Source: Silene noctiflora (taxonomy: Eukaryota > Streptophyta > Magnoliopsida > Caryophyllales > Caryophyllaceae). From it: a DNA stretch of 28,106 bases. Every line of letters begins with the position of its first letter. Position 1 is the stretch's first letter. The stretch covers positions 88,127-116,232 of the forward strand of contig VHZZ01000431.1 in NCBI GenBank assembly GCA_009801015.1, given 5' to 3'. Below, piece by piece: positions 1-8,117 of this stretch. A model generated the notes under the pieces. It was not told the DNA's origin. It ran no database searches and saw only the letters and a list, made by a program, of their open reading frames with translations. Position numbers and translations under genes: made by a program.

Positions 1-630
1 CACATGCATAGTTTGGCAAGCCCACTATGTCATGTATTGTAAGTTCAATTCTTTACATTTGATTGCCTATATAAAGGCACTCATATACACATTGAAGGGG
101 TTGAAAAATAAGGAAAAAAAAACTCTTTTTTTCTCCCTCATTTGGCCGGTTATTACACATCAAAAGGGGAATTGTTTTCCTTTCATTTTTCATCATAAAA
201 CTTGATCAAAAGATGATCAAACCTCATCAAAATAAATCACAAATTATATTAAATATCAATAATATTATTAGTGTAATATATATTATACAAAACATTCTAT
301 ACATTATCTAGTTAATAATTTATAGAATTTTTTGGGATAGTTGTGGGTGTATTCCAAAGGAGGTATTCTATTTTGAATACTAGGAAGATCATCCATTTTA
401 ATAGCTCAAGAACAAATTTAAGAAAGGTGTCCTTGAATTTGTGCCCAAATAATTTCCAATAGCAATATAAGCATATTCATCTTAAGATGGTCTTAAATCA
501 TTGGTATGTTGTTTTTCTTTGCATGCATGTGTATTAGATCACATAATAATAAAATTAATGTAATTTCTTGTTATATTAGAGTGTCTAATATGTGGTCTAA
601 ACTAACACCTACTTGTATCGACAGTTGGGG
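1..630. other. AT-rich stretch without a recognised gene
   Basis: No credible coding region is visible. A TATA-like sequence (TATATAAAG, 68-76) is followed by a pyrimidine-rich leader-like segment, an arrangement common in LTR or promoter DNA, but neither LTR ends nor a target duplication can be seen because the window starts here. An AG acceptor-like site near 624 precedes the plant-mobile-domain frame that opens at 631, so part of this stretch may be intron or an insertion upstream of that broken gene. Confidence 0.4.
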
Positions 631-1421
631 ATGGCTTCGCGACGCGAGGCCCACGATCTTAGCGGTTGTTTACCGTTGCTTCAGGCTTGGATATATGAGT
701 ACTTTCTCCAGTTCTGACCCCACTCCGGATATTATGTCGAGTGGAGACCATTTGTGGAGGCTTGGTCACTGGTTCCTAAGTTTAAGGGAGATCGGGCGTT
801 GTTAGAGGAGCACCGACAGAGGTTGAACGGGCTTAGGGAGGTGCACTTCACGTGGACCCCTTACGGTTTAGGTCCACATGGGACTTGTAGGACGTCTCTC
901 TACTCAGGGTTGATTAGATTTCTTGATATAGTAGAGCCGTACTAGCCTGATCGGTGTCTCCGCCAGTACGGGTATATTCAGACCATCCCGACACCTATGT
1001 GTGTCCCGACTGTTGAGCATCGTCCGACTAAGTCGGGCTCGGGTTATAAGTTGTGTTATGGAGACTCTCCTGATTTGGAGTGGGGGTACAGGGATGCCGA
1101 GTTAGTTTTGAGAGACCGGTTTGAACGTGTCATGATGCCTTTTCAGACTCATCCGCGCTACATGATTTGGTATGGGAAGAATTCCCACCCGTACTTGTAT
1201 CCTCCTACACACCGTACTCAGTTTCGGACATTCTTTATTACGGAGGAACCCGAGGTTGCCGAGCTGTTACGCGTCATTTCGCACATATTTACAGACAGCC
1301 TAGCGAGCAGATGAAGTGGCAATATGTGGAGACGTTGGTGGGTGAGATATAGTAGTTTTTCAGGATCGATGATGGCGGAGATGATGATGATGATGATGAT
1401 GATGATGCCTCGCCGGTGTAG
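631..1421 (+). pseudogene. Plant mobile domain (PMD/MAIN-like) protein, broken
   Basis: One frame from 631 gives the family opening (R-R-E-A-H-D-L-S-G-C-L-P-L-L-Q-A-W-I-Y-E-Y-F), then the block P-D-R-C-L-R-Q-Y-G-Y-I-Q-T-I-P and later H-P-R-Y-M-I-W-Y. These are hallmarks of the aminotransferase-like plant mobile domain, also annotated as serine/threonine phosphatase 7 long-form-like. The frame has stops at 715 (TGA), 943 (TAG) and 1312 (TGA). The C-terminal end continues in another frame through two more stops to an Asp run encoded by a GAT microsatellite (about 1379-1408), ending at 1421. PMD genes occur as host MAIN genes and as passengers of MULE and Ty3 elements; a broken copy beside a decayed MULE favours the transposon-derived form. 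The family assignment is fairly secure; its membership in the neighbouring MULE is inference. Confidence 0.75.
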
Positions 1422-1424
1422 GAT

Positions 1425-1587
1425 GTTTTTTATTGTTTTGTTCGTATTGTTATGTATTAGAATGTTTTGTTTTATTTTGTTTCGCTTTTATTTACTTTAG
1501 TTTGTTTTTATTTTATTTTATCCCGTTGTATGAACTTTTTTAGTTTGGTTTTATTTTATTTTATTTTGTTTATATATTTAGTTTGGT
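1425..1587. repeat. T-rich low-complexity tract (TTTTATTT/TTTTGTTT)
   Basis: The plus strand is dominated by repeating TTTTAT and TTTTGT runs with almost no C. It follows the Asp-run end of the PMD pseudogene and precedes the 40-bp tandem repeat. It may be the old 3' untranslated region of the PMD gene. Confidence 0.6.
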
Positions 1588-1790
1588 AATTACATAAATT
1601 ACAACATAATTAAAACATAATTAACGAAATTACATAAATGACAACATAATTAAAACATAATTAACGAAATTACATAAATGACAACATAATTAAAACATAA
1701 TTAACGAAATTACATAAATTACAACATAATTAAAACATAATTAACGGAATTAAAACATACTTAACGGAATTAAAACATACTTAATTAATG
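1588..1790. repeat. 40-bp tandem repeat, four units, plus a 20-bp sub-repeat
   Basis: Four near-identical 40-bp units run 1588-1627, 1628-1667, 1668-1707 and 1708-1747, each starting AATTACATAAAT and ending AATTAACGA. Units differ by one or two bases (for example AAATT versus AAATG). A shorter 20-bp relative (AATTAAAACATACTTAACGG) then repeats about twice up to 1790. The array ends just beyond the stop codon of the minus-strand 158-aa ORF, so it may form its 3' untranslated region. Confidence 0.85.
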
Positions 1791-1808
1791 TGGAATGTAA
1801 TATCCAAC

Positions 1809-2285
1809 TTAATTATCTTCCGCTGATGAAGATGAAGATCCCATATCTTCTACATCGTCGCCAGCTTCAATTTCTTCAGGTTGATTAACAACATATTGAT
1901 CATAGAAATCAATGATGTCGAGTTTCTCATTGCCGAGGTTGAACACTCTACCAGCACATAAATCGGAAAGTGTTGCGTAATCGAGCACGTTCAGTATGCG
2001 CTCAAAATAAGTAATGACATCACTTCGCAACCTGCGAAATTCCCACATCTTTTCTGTTAAAGTTTCTACGGACACGACATTATCATTAACCGGTGGAATT
2101 GAGATATCTTCCCAATTACCGTCTAAGATGATACAAAGTCTGCCAATTGGTTCATTTTCAAGTAAGTAATATACAGTTGCATTGGGGATGACTAATTCAA
2201 GACGTTCCACAAACTTTGTTAAATCCAAAACAATGGAGTCAATATTTCGTTGGTACACCCTGAGTTTTTGAGCATTTGTGATCAT
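1809..2285 (-). CDS. Small acidic-tailed protein of unknown function, 158 aa
   Basis: This is an uninterrupted 158-codon frame on the minus strand. I do not recognise a named domain. It has an N-terminal amphipathic stretch (M-I-T-N-A-Q-K-L-R-V-Y-Q), a hydrophobic middle (residues about 25-55), a likely helical segment (about 75-110) and a C-terminal tail rich in Asp, Glu and Ser (G-D-D-V-E-D-M-G-S-S-S-S-S). A TATA box (TATAAAT on the minus strand, about 2361-2367) lies about 76-82 bp upstream of the ATG, with AACGGTTAC repeats further upstream. The open frame and promoter-like layout beside badly decayed neighbours suggest a younger or maintained gene. It could be an accessory gene of a mobile element. 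A chance ORF is less likely given its length and amino acid composition. Confidence 0.5.
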   Translation of the reverse strand: MITNAQKLRVYQRNIDSIVLDLTKFVERLELVIPNATVYYLLENEPIGRLCIILDGNWEDISIPPVNDNVVSVETLTEKMWEFRRLRSDVITYFERILNVLDYATLSDLCAGRVFNLGNEKLDIIDFYDQYVVNQPEEIEAGDDVEDMGSSSSSAEDN

Positions 2286-2360
2286 TTTGATATTGTTTCG
2301 GTTGTTGTGATGGAGATGATTGAGATGGTTCTTGTAAATGAAATGAATATAGTAAGGGGT

Positions 2361-2367
2361 ATTTATA
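2361..2367 (-). promoter_or_regulatory. TATA box candidate for the 158-aa ORF
   Basis: The minus strand reads TATAAAT about 76-82 bp upstream of the ATG at 2285. The spacing would allow a leader of roughly 45-50 nt. No other core promoter element was identified. Confidence 0.4.
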
Positions 2368-2369
2368 AG

Positions 2370-2560
2370 AAGTCTTATAACGATAACATTTTTGAATTTG
2401 AAACGATAACATTTTGAATTTATAACAGTTACATATTTGAAATTGAAACGGTGACATTTTTAAGTCTTATAACGGTTACATATTTGAAATTGAAACGGTT
2501 ACATTTTTGAATTTATAACGGTTATATATTTGAAATTGAAACGATGACATTTTTTGGATG
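2370..2560. repeat. Imperfect ~22-bp tandem repeats built on AACGGTTACAT
   Basis: The motif AACGGTTACAT(A/T)TTTGAA recurs about eight times with small changes (AACGATAACATT, AACAGTTACATA, AACGGTTATATA, AACGATGACATT). Units alternate between two forms, one preceded by TTATAAC and one by TTGAAAC. The array lies directly upstream of the TATA box of the 158-aa ORF, so it could be its regulatory region or the subterminal region of a mobile element. Confidence 0.7.
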
Positions 2561-2580
2561 ACGTGGAATTACATACATAA

Positions 2581-3318
2581 TCAAAGTTGGGAAGCATTAT
2601 CAAAGTTTAATTTCCTCGCGGCTTCTGGGTTATCTTTTGTTTGAACCCCTTTTTGGCGACGCACTCTAGGTGTCGTTCTCATGGCTGCGTGCCAGTTGTC
2701 GAAGTTCGTCTTGTACAACTCTGGTAAGTGTACAATAGAAGGGTCTCTTCCTCCTTCCCAAAATGGATCGATCAGAGGCATCGGTACTTCTCCCGGTCGT
2801 CCACTACAATGTAATCGCATCCAATGCACGTGGTAATTTACAATCCATAAAACACCATATGATACCAAACTTTGTCTTGAACTCCAAAGAGGTAGATATG
2901 TATTACATTGCCAAGAATGAGTTTCTCCAATTTGATGTTGGCCGATGACGCATATAGTCCAATTAAACATGGATGCAAACCCACACACACATCCAATGGT
3001 CAATCCCACAACCTCCTTTACCCGAAAATTCAATTCGGCTTAATGTGTTTTGGTATACGGACAAACCATTAGTAGTCGGTTGTGAATCATCGAAGAAAGT
3101 CTTGTAGAGATCGTATCCCCTAATCTCCCTAGCACACCACTCTCTATGACTAAATAGTCACTTTCTCGACCCCGCGCAGCATGCGAGATTACCCGAAAAC
3201 CACAATGACCATCATCACCAACATCTACCCAACCATCAAAGAAACTCCAAAGCCATTCCGGGACCCCCCCTTTTTTTCTCCAAGTTGACAAAAGTCCCTT
3301 CGTGTATCCAATTTCCAA
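2581..3318 (-). pseudogene. OTU-like cysteine protease domain at the MULE C-terminus
   Basis: The minus strand from 3318 reads P-E-W-L-W-S-F-F-D-G-W-V-D-V-G-D-D-G-H-C-G-F-R-V, matching the OTU active-site block with nucleophile Cys after D-G-x. After a frame change at about 3040 it continues with I-V-N-Y-H-V-H-W-M-R-L, which supplies the candidate catalytic His, and ends at a stop at 2581. OTU proteases remove ubiquitin in the family at large; here the domain is fused in line behind a transposase and split over two frames, so it is inactive. The role in transposition is unknown. Confidence 0.65.
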
Positions 3319-4459
3319 CGGGGCACCTATCGGTCCTTGTTCAAAATCACCGACCGTATGTTGAACATTTGGAGTTCCAATTGTCGTAGGTGTCCCATAC
3401 TTCCTCTTTGCATGCTCGAAACCTGACTTGTTCCGAGTAGTAGAACCCCGAGCTCGCCCCTTGGGATGTTTCTCTAACAGGAGGTGGATGAACTTCCTCG
3501 TCTTCTGGATGAAGGCCCTCCTGCATTTTCTTGATTAATATCCTCCTCTTTGCTGGGTCACTAGTTCTTGCTTCCTATATAAGCTCCTCCAACTCATCAC
3601 TATTGTTCTTGGACATTGCACCGTAATTTTCGTACTCCAAGGTCCTCCAAAACTCGTGAATGTCCTCAAGATGGACCCTCTTACCCCCTTCTTTTCAATT
3701 GAATCAACCCACAAGCACAAGGTAGACCACGAGTAACCCGTAAAACACACCTACATCGGTCTTCCAACCCAATCCCCAACTCAATCCCTCTCTTAATTTC
3801 GGCTTCCATGATCTCAATGACCTTGATAGATACATTTCCTTGCAACAAAGAAAATACACGATCTCCAATTCACGGCCTGCTCCTCGACTGTTCTAGCTCA
3901 TATATAATTTTAGAATGTTGAGATTCGAGAATTGAATGAATATGGGACCACATAGTATCAAGGTTTAGGTTAGCGCTTTTCAACCAAGCCTTCAAGAGTG
4001 AATGAGCGAACTCAACCCGGGAAGTGGCCGTGTTTCCAAGATAGAAGTATTGGTTTGTATAGCATAAAACCCACGTCTTGGTGTATTTACCCCATGTTGT
4101 CACCGCATAAGTCGACAACTCTTCCCACTTGTCACTAAAAGCTTCCCAACCTCTCCGAAACTCATCCACGGTAGTTGCATCGATCACTAGGTTCCAACCG
4201 CTTTTTGAACTGTCCATTATATAGTTTTTGTACCACACCGTATGTTTATTTGAGAGTGTTTTTTTCTCCATTGCACGGTTCAAGTGCCAGCGACACAAAA
4301 TGTGAGGAGTGCGAGGATAAACGGACTCAATAACGGCGATTAACCCCAATTCCCAATCAGTGACAAAGGGTGAAACAGATGCATTCGTTCACTCGAGAAG
4401 CTCCCATAATCTCTCCAACATCCACGTGTAATATTTTTCCGACTCGGAAGGAAGCACCA

Positions 4460-5712
4460 TGTAATATCCGTCCCTTAGGAGGACCGTAGACTGACCATAG
4501 TTGACTCATGTGACCTTAATCGTTGAGACAGGGTGATTGTTGACGTTGGACTCGACCTAATGGGTGACACTCGGTCGAGTGTGGTGGCACTCGACCGAGT
4601 GCGTCGTCGACAGCGTATTAATATATTACGCATAAGTCACTATTCCGGAATTAGTTTTCTTATTTATTTTTTTTCCCTTTCTTCCCCAATACCCTTAATC
4701 GACACATCTCTCCCTAATACTCATCCCTCACCTTGCTAGCATATACCCAGGACATTATCAGGGGAATGGAATTTTACACCGATTCCGACCTAGTCAGCCT
4801 ACCGTATGATAAGATAAGTCACCATCACCTTCTATATGTCTTGGTATTAGGATTATGTTGTGAGTAATCGAGTCATACCCTGGTTGTAGGTGTTGATGTC
4901 AGTGTGCTGTGCTCGTAAGATTGAATTGATGATGGATGCTACATGGAAAGCGTTACAGGTAGGATTTCCTACTCAGTTGACTGTAAAATTGTATGCGTAT
5001 TAATGTGACGGTATTGTACTGGGCTTTGTGATATGATTCTATGATTGTGATGGCATTGTAATGTTAGAGTTGGTGGTAGATGTTGGAGTTGGGTGTGATC
5101 GGTATTGTGACTGTGATATTGTNTGTGAGCCATTGTGAGAGGTGGTNTCACCCCCATTGTTCGCCTCTTGCGTTCTCTCAGCGCAGGAGGGATGTGCACA
5201 TTAAGGGACTTGGGTTATTGTGGGTGGTTTAGGTGGTTGGCTGCGGTCTTCCACTGGCAGGGCTACACACTTTGGTGTGTAGTCGGTTACTTGTTGTGTG
5301 GTGTGGTGATGGTGATGGTGGCAGTGTGTTACTGTTACATTCTGTTTACATTGTTATTGTATATAGTTGTTCAGTTGACTGACCCCGTGTTGTTTGTAAA
5401 ACTGTGATGATCCATTCGGGGATGGTGAGCACTGGCTTGCAGGTTAGATGCTGTTATGGATGCTTGTTGTGATGTTCCTGTATAGGGACGGGAGACAGTT
5501 GACGCTGATATTAGTATAGCTACGATAGAAACCGCTGTTGTGATAGTTCGGTGTTGTAGTTTATATTCTTATTCACATAAAGTGTAATTTATGAAGTAAT
5601 GTTCTGAAATGGTCTATTTGATATGTACTTACCTCGGGTAACAGAGATGGTAGTACCCTTGGTTGTCAGGGAAGGTCTAGTATAGGCTTCCTTGATAATT
5701 AGGGGTGTTACA
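4460..5712. mobile_element. Solo LTR of a Ty3/Gypsy-type retrotransposon
   Basis: The element starts TGTAATATCC and ends GGGGTGTTACA, giving TG...CA ends and a short terminal inverted repeat of the TGTAACACCC type common in chromovirus LTRs. It is flanked by CACCA (4455-4459) and CATCA (5713-5717), a 5-bp target duplication with one C/T change. Removing 4460-5712 and one duplicate restores the MULE reading frame across the junction in phase, which confirms the boundaries. There is no gag, pol, primer-binding site or polypurine tract, so this is a single LTR left by recombination. It contains two ambiguous bases (5123, 5147). Confidence 0.85.
4568..4601. repeat. Perfect 14-bp inverted repeat in the LTR
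   Basis: CACTCGGTCGAGTG (4568-4581) and its exact complement CACTCGACCGAGTG (4588-4601) flank a 6-base loop TGGTGG. Each arm is also nearly self-complementary (CACTCG...CGAGTG), so cruciform or alternative hairpins are possible. It lies about 110 bp inside the LTR, upstream of a TA-rich, TATA-like stretch around 4615-4635. Confidence 0.85.
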
Positions 5713-6670
5713 CATCACACTAGAAATTAAGAAAGAAGAACCACAAGGTGTAACACCGACAAGCTCAACGAGTACAACATTATAAACGTTAGTCTTGTAG
5801 GTCGAATTAATGAGTACCACATGGGGATAAGCACGGAAAAGCTTTACGGCCTCCGCATGAGACATGAAAACATGACTGAGCTCCTTAGTCTCGGGATTTG
5901 TCTTATGTCATTCCACATACTTCGCACCAATGGCTAGGGCCAACATTTGCAGAGCGGCATTACAGTCCCTCTGATTTCTCGCCGAACCTTGTTTGCCTCG
6001 CTATAAATTTGGGTACTCGTAAGTTGGGGTTCTTTGATGAAAACCGTTTTTAATATCTCTCGGGGGAATCGACGCTCGAACTTGTTGCCTCACGTACTCT
6101 TTCTCGGCAGCATCCAAACCCGCAAAATGCCTATCACCGTCTTTGTAATTTGCTAAACGGTGGTTGTGATATCCACCATTCTCGGAGGTCAATATGCTAT
6201 AAACTATCAACTCTTTACCATCCATATCATGAACCCTATTCTGCACGGCTCGAACATGGAACCTACTCTCACATTTAGGTCTCCCTTTCTTCTTAGGCTT
6301 ATCGGGAATGTCGGGCTTGTCNGGATCGATCTTCTTTCTGGTCCACCCGTACCTTGAACAACGAAAGTAAGACCCCAACAACTCGGGTTGTTTACGATTT
6401 TTGGTCCCATTTGTTGCTTACACGAAAGCAAACCCGTTATCAAAAGCTATCTTTTGAGCCCAATCAAACGCGTCATCCCAACTTGGAAAGCTTATTTCTG
6501 TCAAGAATAAATGGTTGTAATTAACACCGTCACCACAAAATTCCTCAAACGAATCCTGTTAACATGACAATTTAACAATGATTAGGTGCTAAAATACGTA
6601 AAACGACTTAGATATACGAAAAAATGTAAATAAAAGGCAAAACTAAATATAAAAATCCGATCCGTGAAGC

Positions 6671-7038
6671 GACATTGAGTTTCAATGTCTGGTACCAGCC
6701 CGGACATCAAAACCCAACGTCCAGCCCATGGACAGACGATGAGTCCACTCGTTCAGGCCCAGTCCAGACGAGCAGACTCATTGTCCAGCCCAAACCAGAC
6801 GCCCAAAGTTTACGTCCAGGCCCATGACTGACGAAAAGAGTCTTCGTCCAGGCCTTGTCCAGACGACTACTCTTAACGTCTCAGCCCAATTCTGACGATG
6901 CATCTCTACGTCTCAAGCCCAGTGACGATAAGACTTATCGTCTTTGCCATAGTCAGACGTCAATATTCGTCGTCAAGGCCCAATTCAGACGTTAACATTC
7001 AACGTCTCACCCCATTACGGACTATGGGTTTTAATGTC
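6671..7038. repeat. 12-unit, 32-bp-period array with conserved blocks and variable cores
   Basis: Twelve 19-bp segments begin with GAC(G) and end with (C)GTC or a one-base variant. They start at 6671, 6703, 6735, 6767, 6798, 6830, 6862, 6894, 6924, 6956, 6988 and 7020. Between them lie 13-bp linkers (one of 12, one of 11) resembling CAGGCCCAGTCCA. The central 11 bases of each segment differ almost completely, while the GACG/CGTC ends and the GCCCA of the linkers persist. Some segments form longer hairpins (unit 9 GACGATAAG-A-CTTATCGTC; units 6 and 11 have 6-bp stems, unit 1 has 8 bp). Seven linkers carry GCCCA as TGGGCC/TGGGCT on the minus strand. The array sits in the predicted first intron of the MULE gene and is much richer in GC than its surroundings. 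Confidence 0.9.
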
Positions 7039-7146
7039 TATGATTAGGCAATTTGTTCATAACTCAATTCATTCTAGGGAATTTAATTCATACTAATTCG
7101 ATTCATACTAGGCAAGACAATGTTCAATTCAAACGAAAAAAATATA

Positions 7147-7260
7147 ATTGAATCCGATTAACAAGTCTTGAATTACTTAACTTACCGATGATTCGTCACT
7201 AGCCATTGATTTAGACGGTTCGTTGTTTGACATTGAATCCGATTAATAAGTCTTGAATTA
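7147..7260. repeat. 29-bp direct repeat flanking MULE exon 1
   Basis: A 29-bp sequence starting ATTGAATCCGATTAA and ending CTTGAATTA occurs at 7147-7175 and again at 7232-7260 with one C/T difference. The copies bracket the 48-bp predicted first exon (7186-7233); the second copy overlaps the start codon by two bases. They may reflect a local duplication or slippage event. Confidence 0.8.
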
Positions 7261-7340
7261 TTTTTTTTTTTTTTAAGTTTGTTGTTAGGAGGATTTTGGG
7301 AGAGAATAGGGTAGAGAGAGTGAGCAAGGGTAGTGAGGGG

Positions 7341-7386
7341 TTTTTTTTAAAAAAAAAATGTCGACGGTTTGTTACAAAACGTCGAC
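7341..7386. repeat. T8A10 palindrome and GTCGACG inverted repeat
   Basis: A run of eight T then ten A (7341-7358) is followed by GTCGACG (7360-7366) and CGTCGAC (7380-7386) around a 13-base loop. The stem can extend through GTTT/AAAC with one mismatch. It lies upstream of the MULE gene and could be part of that element's end or a separate small inverted-repeat element; no partner terminus was found. Confidence 0.5.
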
Positions 7387-8117
7387 GACGTTTCGCAGCA
7401 CCCTTTCTTTTCCCTCCAAATCTCTCAATCCAAACACACCCTTAGCGTTAAGAGTTAAGACCCAGCTGATTCGATTTGGAAATAGGTAAATTTTTTAAAA
7501 AAGTTGTATTGAAAGGCAATAGAACTACTATAAAATTAAATATAATCAAAATTTTAATTTTTTTGAGATAAAATATAATTATTTACAATATGATTATTAC
7601 TCAAATGATTATCTTATAAAAGTAGTCATTGCTTGTCACATACGTGTAATAATTGATCGATCCAATACTTTGTAAAACATTATGATATTGAATATTTTAA
7701 TAAAAAAATGATTATTATACTAATATTAAATTAGAAAATTATTAAAATTAAGAATAAAAATATATGCATAATTTGACCCGGCCCTTACCCGAATTGAGCC
7801 AACCTTTATTTGAATTGAGGACCTAAATTTAAGTATTTAACCCTAGACCCGAATTAACTTGAATCTATTAAACCTGACTCAACTCGGCCCCAATTATTAC
7901 AAATCCGAACAACCAAACCTAGAGTTGACCCGACTCAAATCAGACCAATGAGCAAACATTATAATTACTTCGTATTAGGTTGAGACTTGATAATTTGAGA
8001 TACTAAAAATCACCCCCAATCACACCCCTAAACACAGTGCCCTCGTTTCGTTGCCGCCTCTTGTCATCTCTTACACTCAGCCGCAAACCAAAAGTAAAAC
8101 AATCTTTGCTCACAACA
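7387..8117. other. Intergenic DNA upstream of UTP14
   Basis: AT-rich DNA with no gene. From about 7775 to 7945 there are scattered GACCCGAATT-type sequences resembling a degenerate repeat. A TTAACCCTAG sequence near 7838 and CCCCTAAACA near 8025 resemble telo-box-type motifs (AAACCCTA) found upstream of many plant ribosome-biogenesis genes; this is suggestive only. No clear TATA box is placed. Confidence 0.4.

Larger units (their letters stand above)
2581..7233 (-). pseudogene. MULE transposase with FAR1-type N-terminus, SWIM-like zinc finger and OTU-type protease, broken
   Basis: A short first exon (7233-7186, 16 codons, donor GTAAGT) can be joined in phase to exon 2 (acceptor CAG, first base 6555). 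From there, in minus-strand order: FAR1-like DNA-binding region (W-D-D-A-F-D-W-A-Q, then C and H-N-H around 6160-6360); DDE core start with Y-P-H-V-V-L-I-N-S-T-Y-K-T-N (about 5815), where Asn replaces the usual first catalytic Asp; V-T-D-W-E-L-G-L-I (about 4350), carrying the second Asp; C-R-W-H-L-N-R; a SWIM-like G-L-P-C-A-C (about 3720); an OTU-type D-G-H-C-G-F-R-V (about 3200) and a later H-W-M-R-L. Frameshifts and stops occur throughout (for example the frame ends at 6001 and a stop lies near 4392). A solo LTR at 4460-5712 splits the DDE core. It is a dead cut-and-paste transposase gene. Family calls rest on motif recognition only. Confidence 0.8.

Noticed and set aside
5135..5407. 90-aa plus-strand ORF
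   Set aside because: Lies wholly within the solo LTR, includes ambiguous bases and has low-complexity, hydrophobic composition without a recognisable domain.
6671..7038. True CRISPR array
   Set aside because: The host is a plant nuclear genome, cores are only 11 bp, linkers vary and there are no cas genes. Kept as a CRISPR-like repeat of unknown nature.
8037..8117. Upstream in-frame ATG as UTP14 start
   Set aside because: Would add 27 residues unlike UTP14; the ATG at 8118 has a better context and the expected M-A-D-K-K start.
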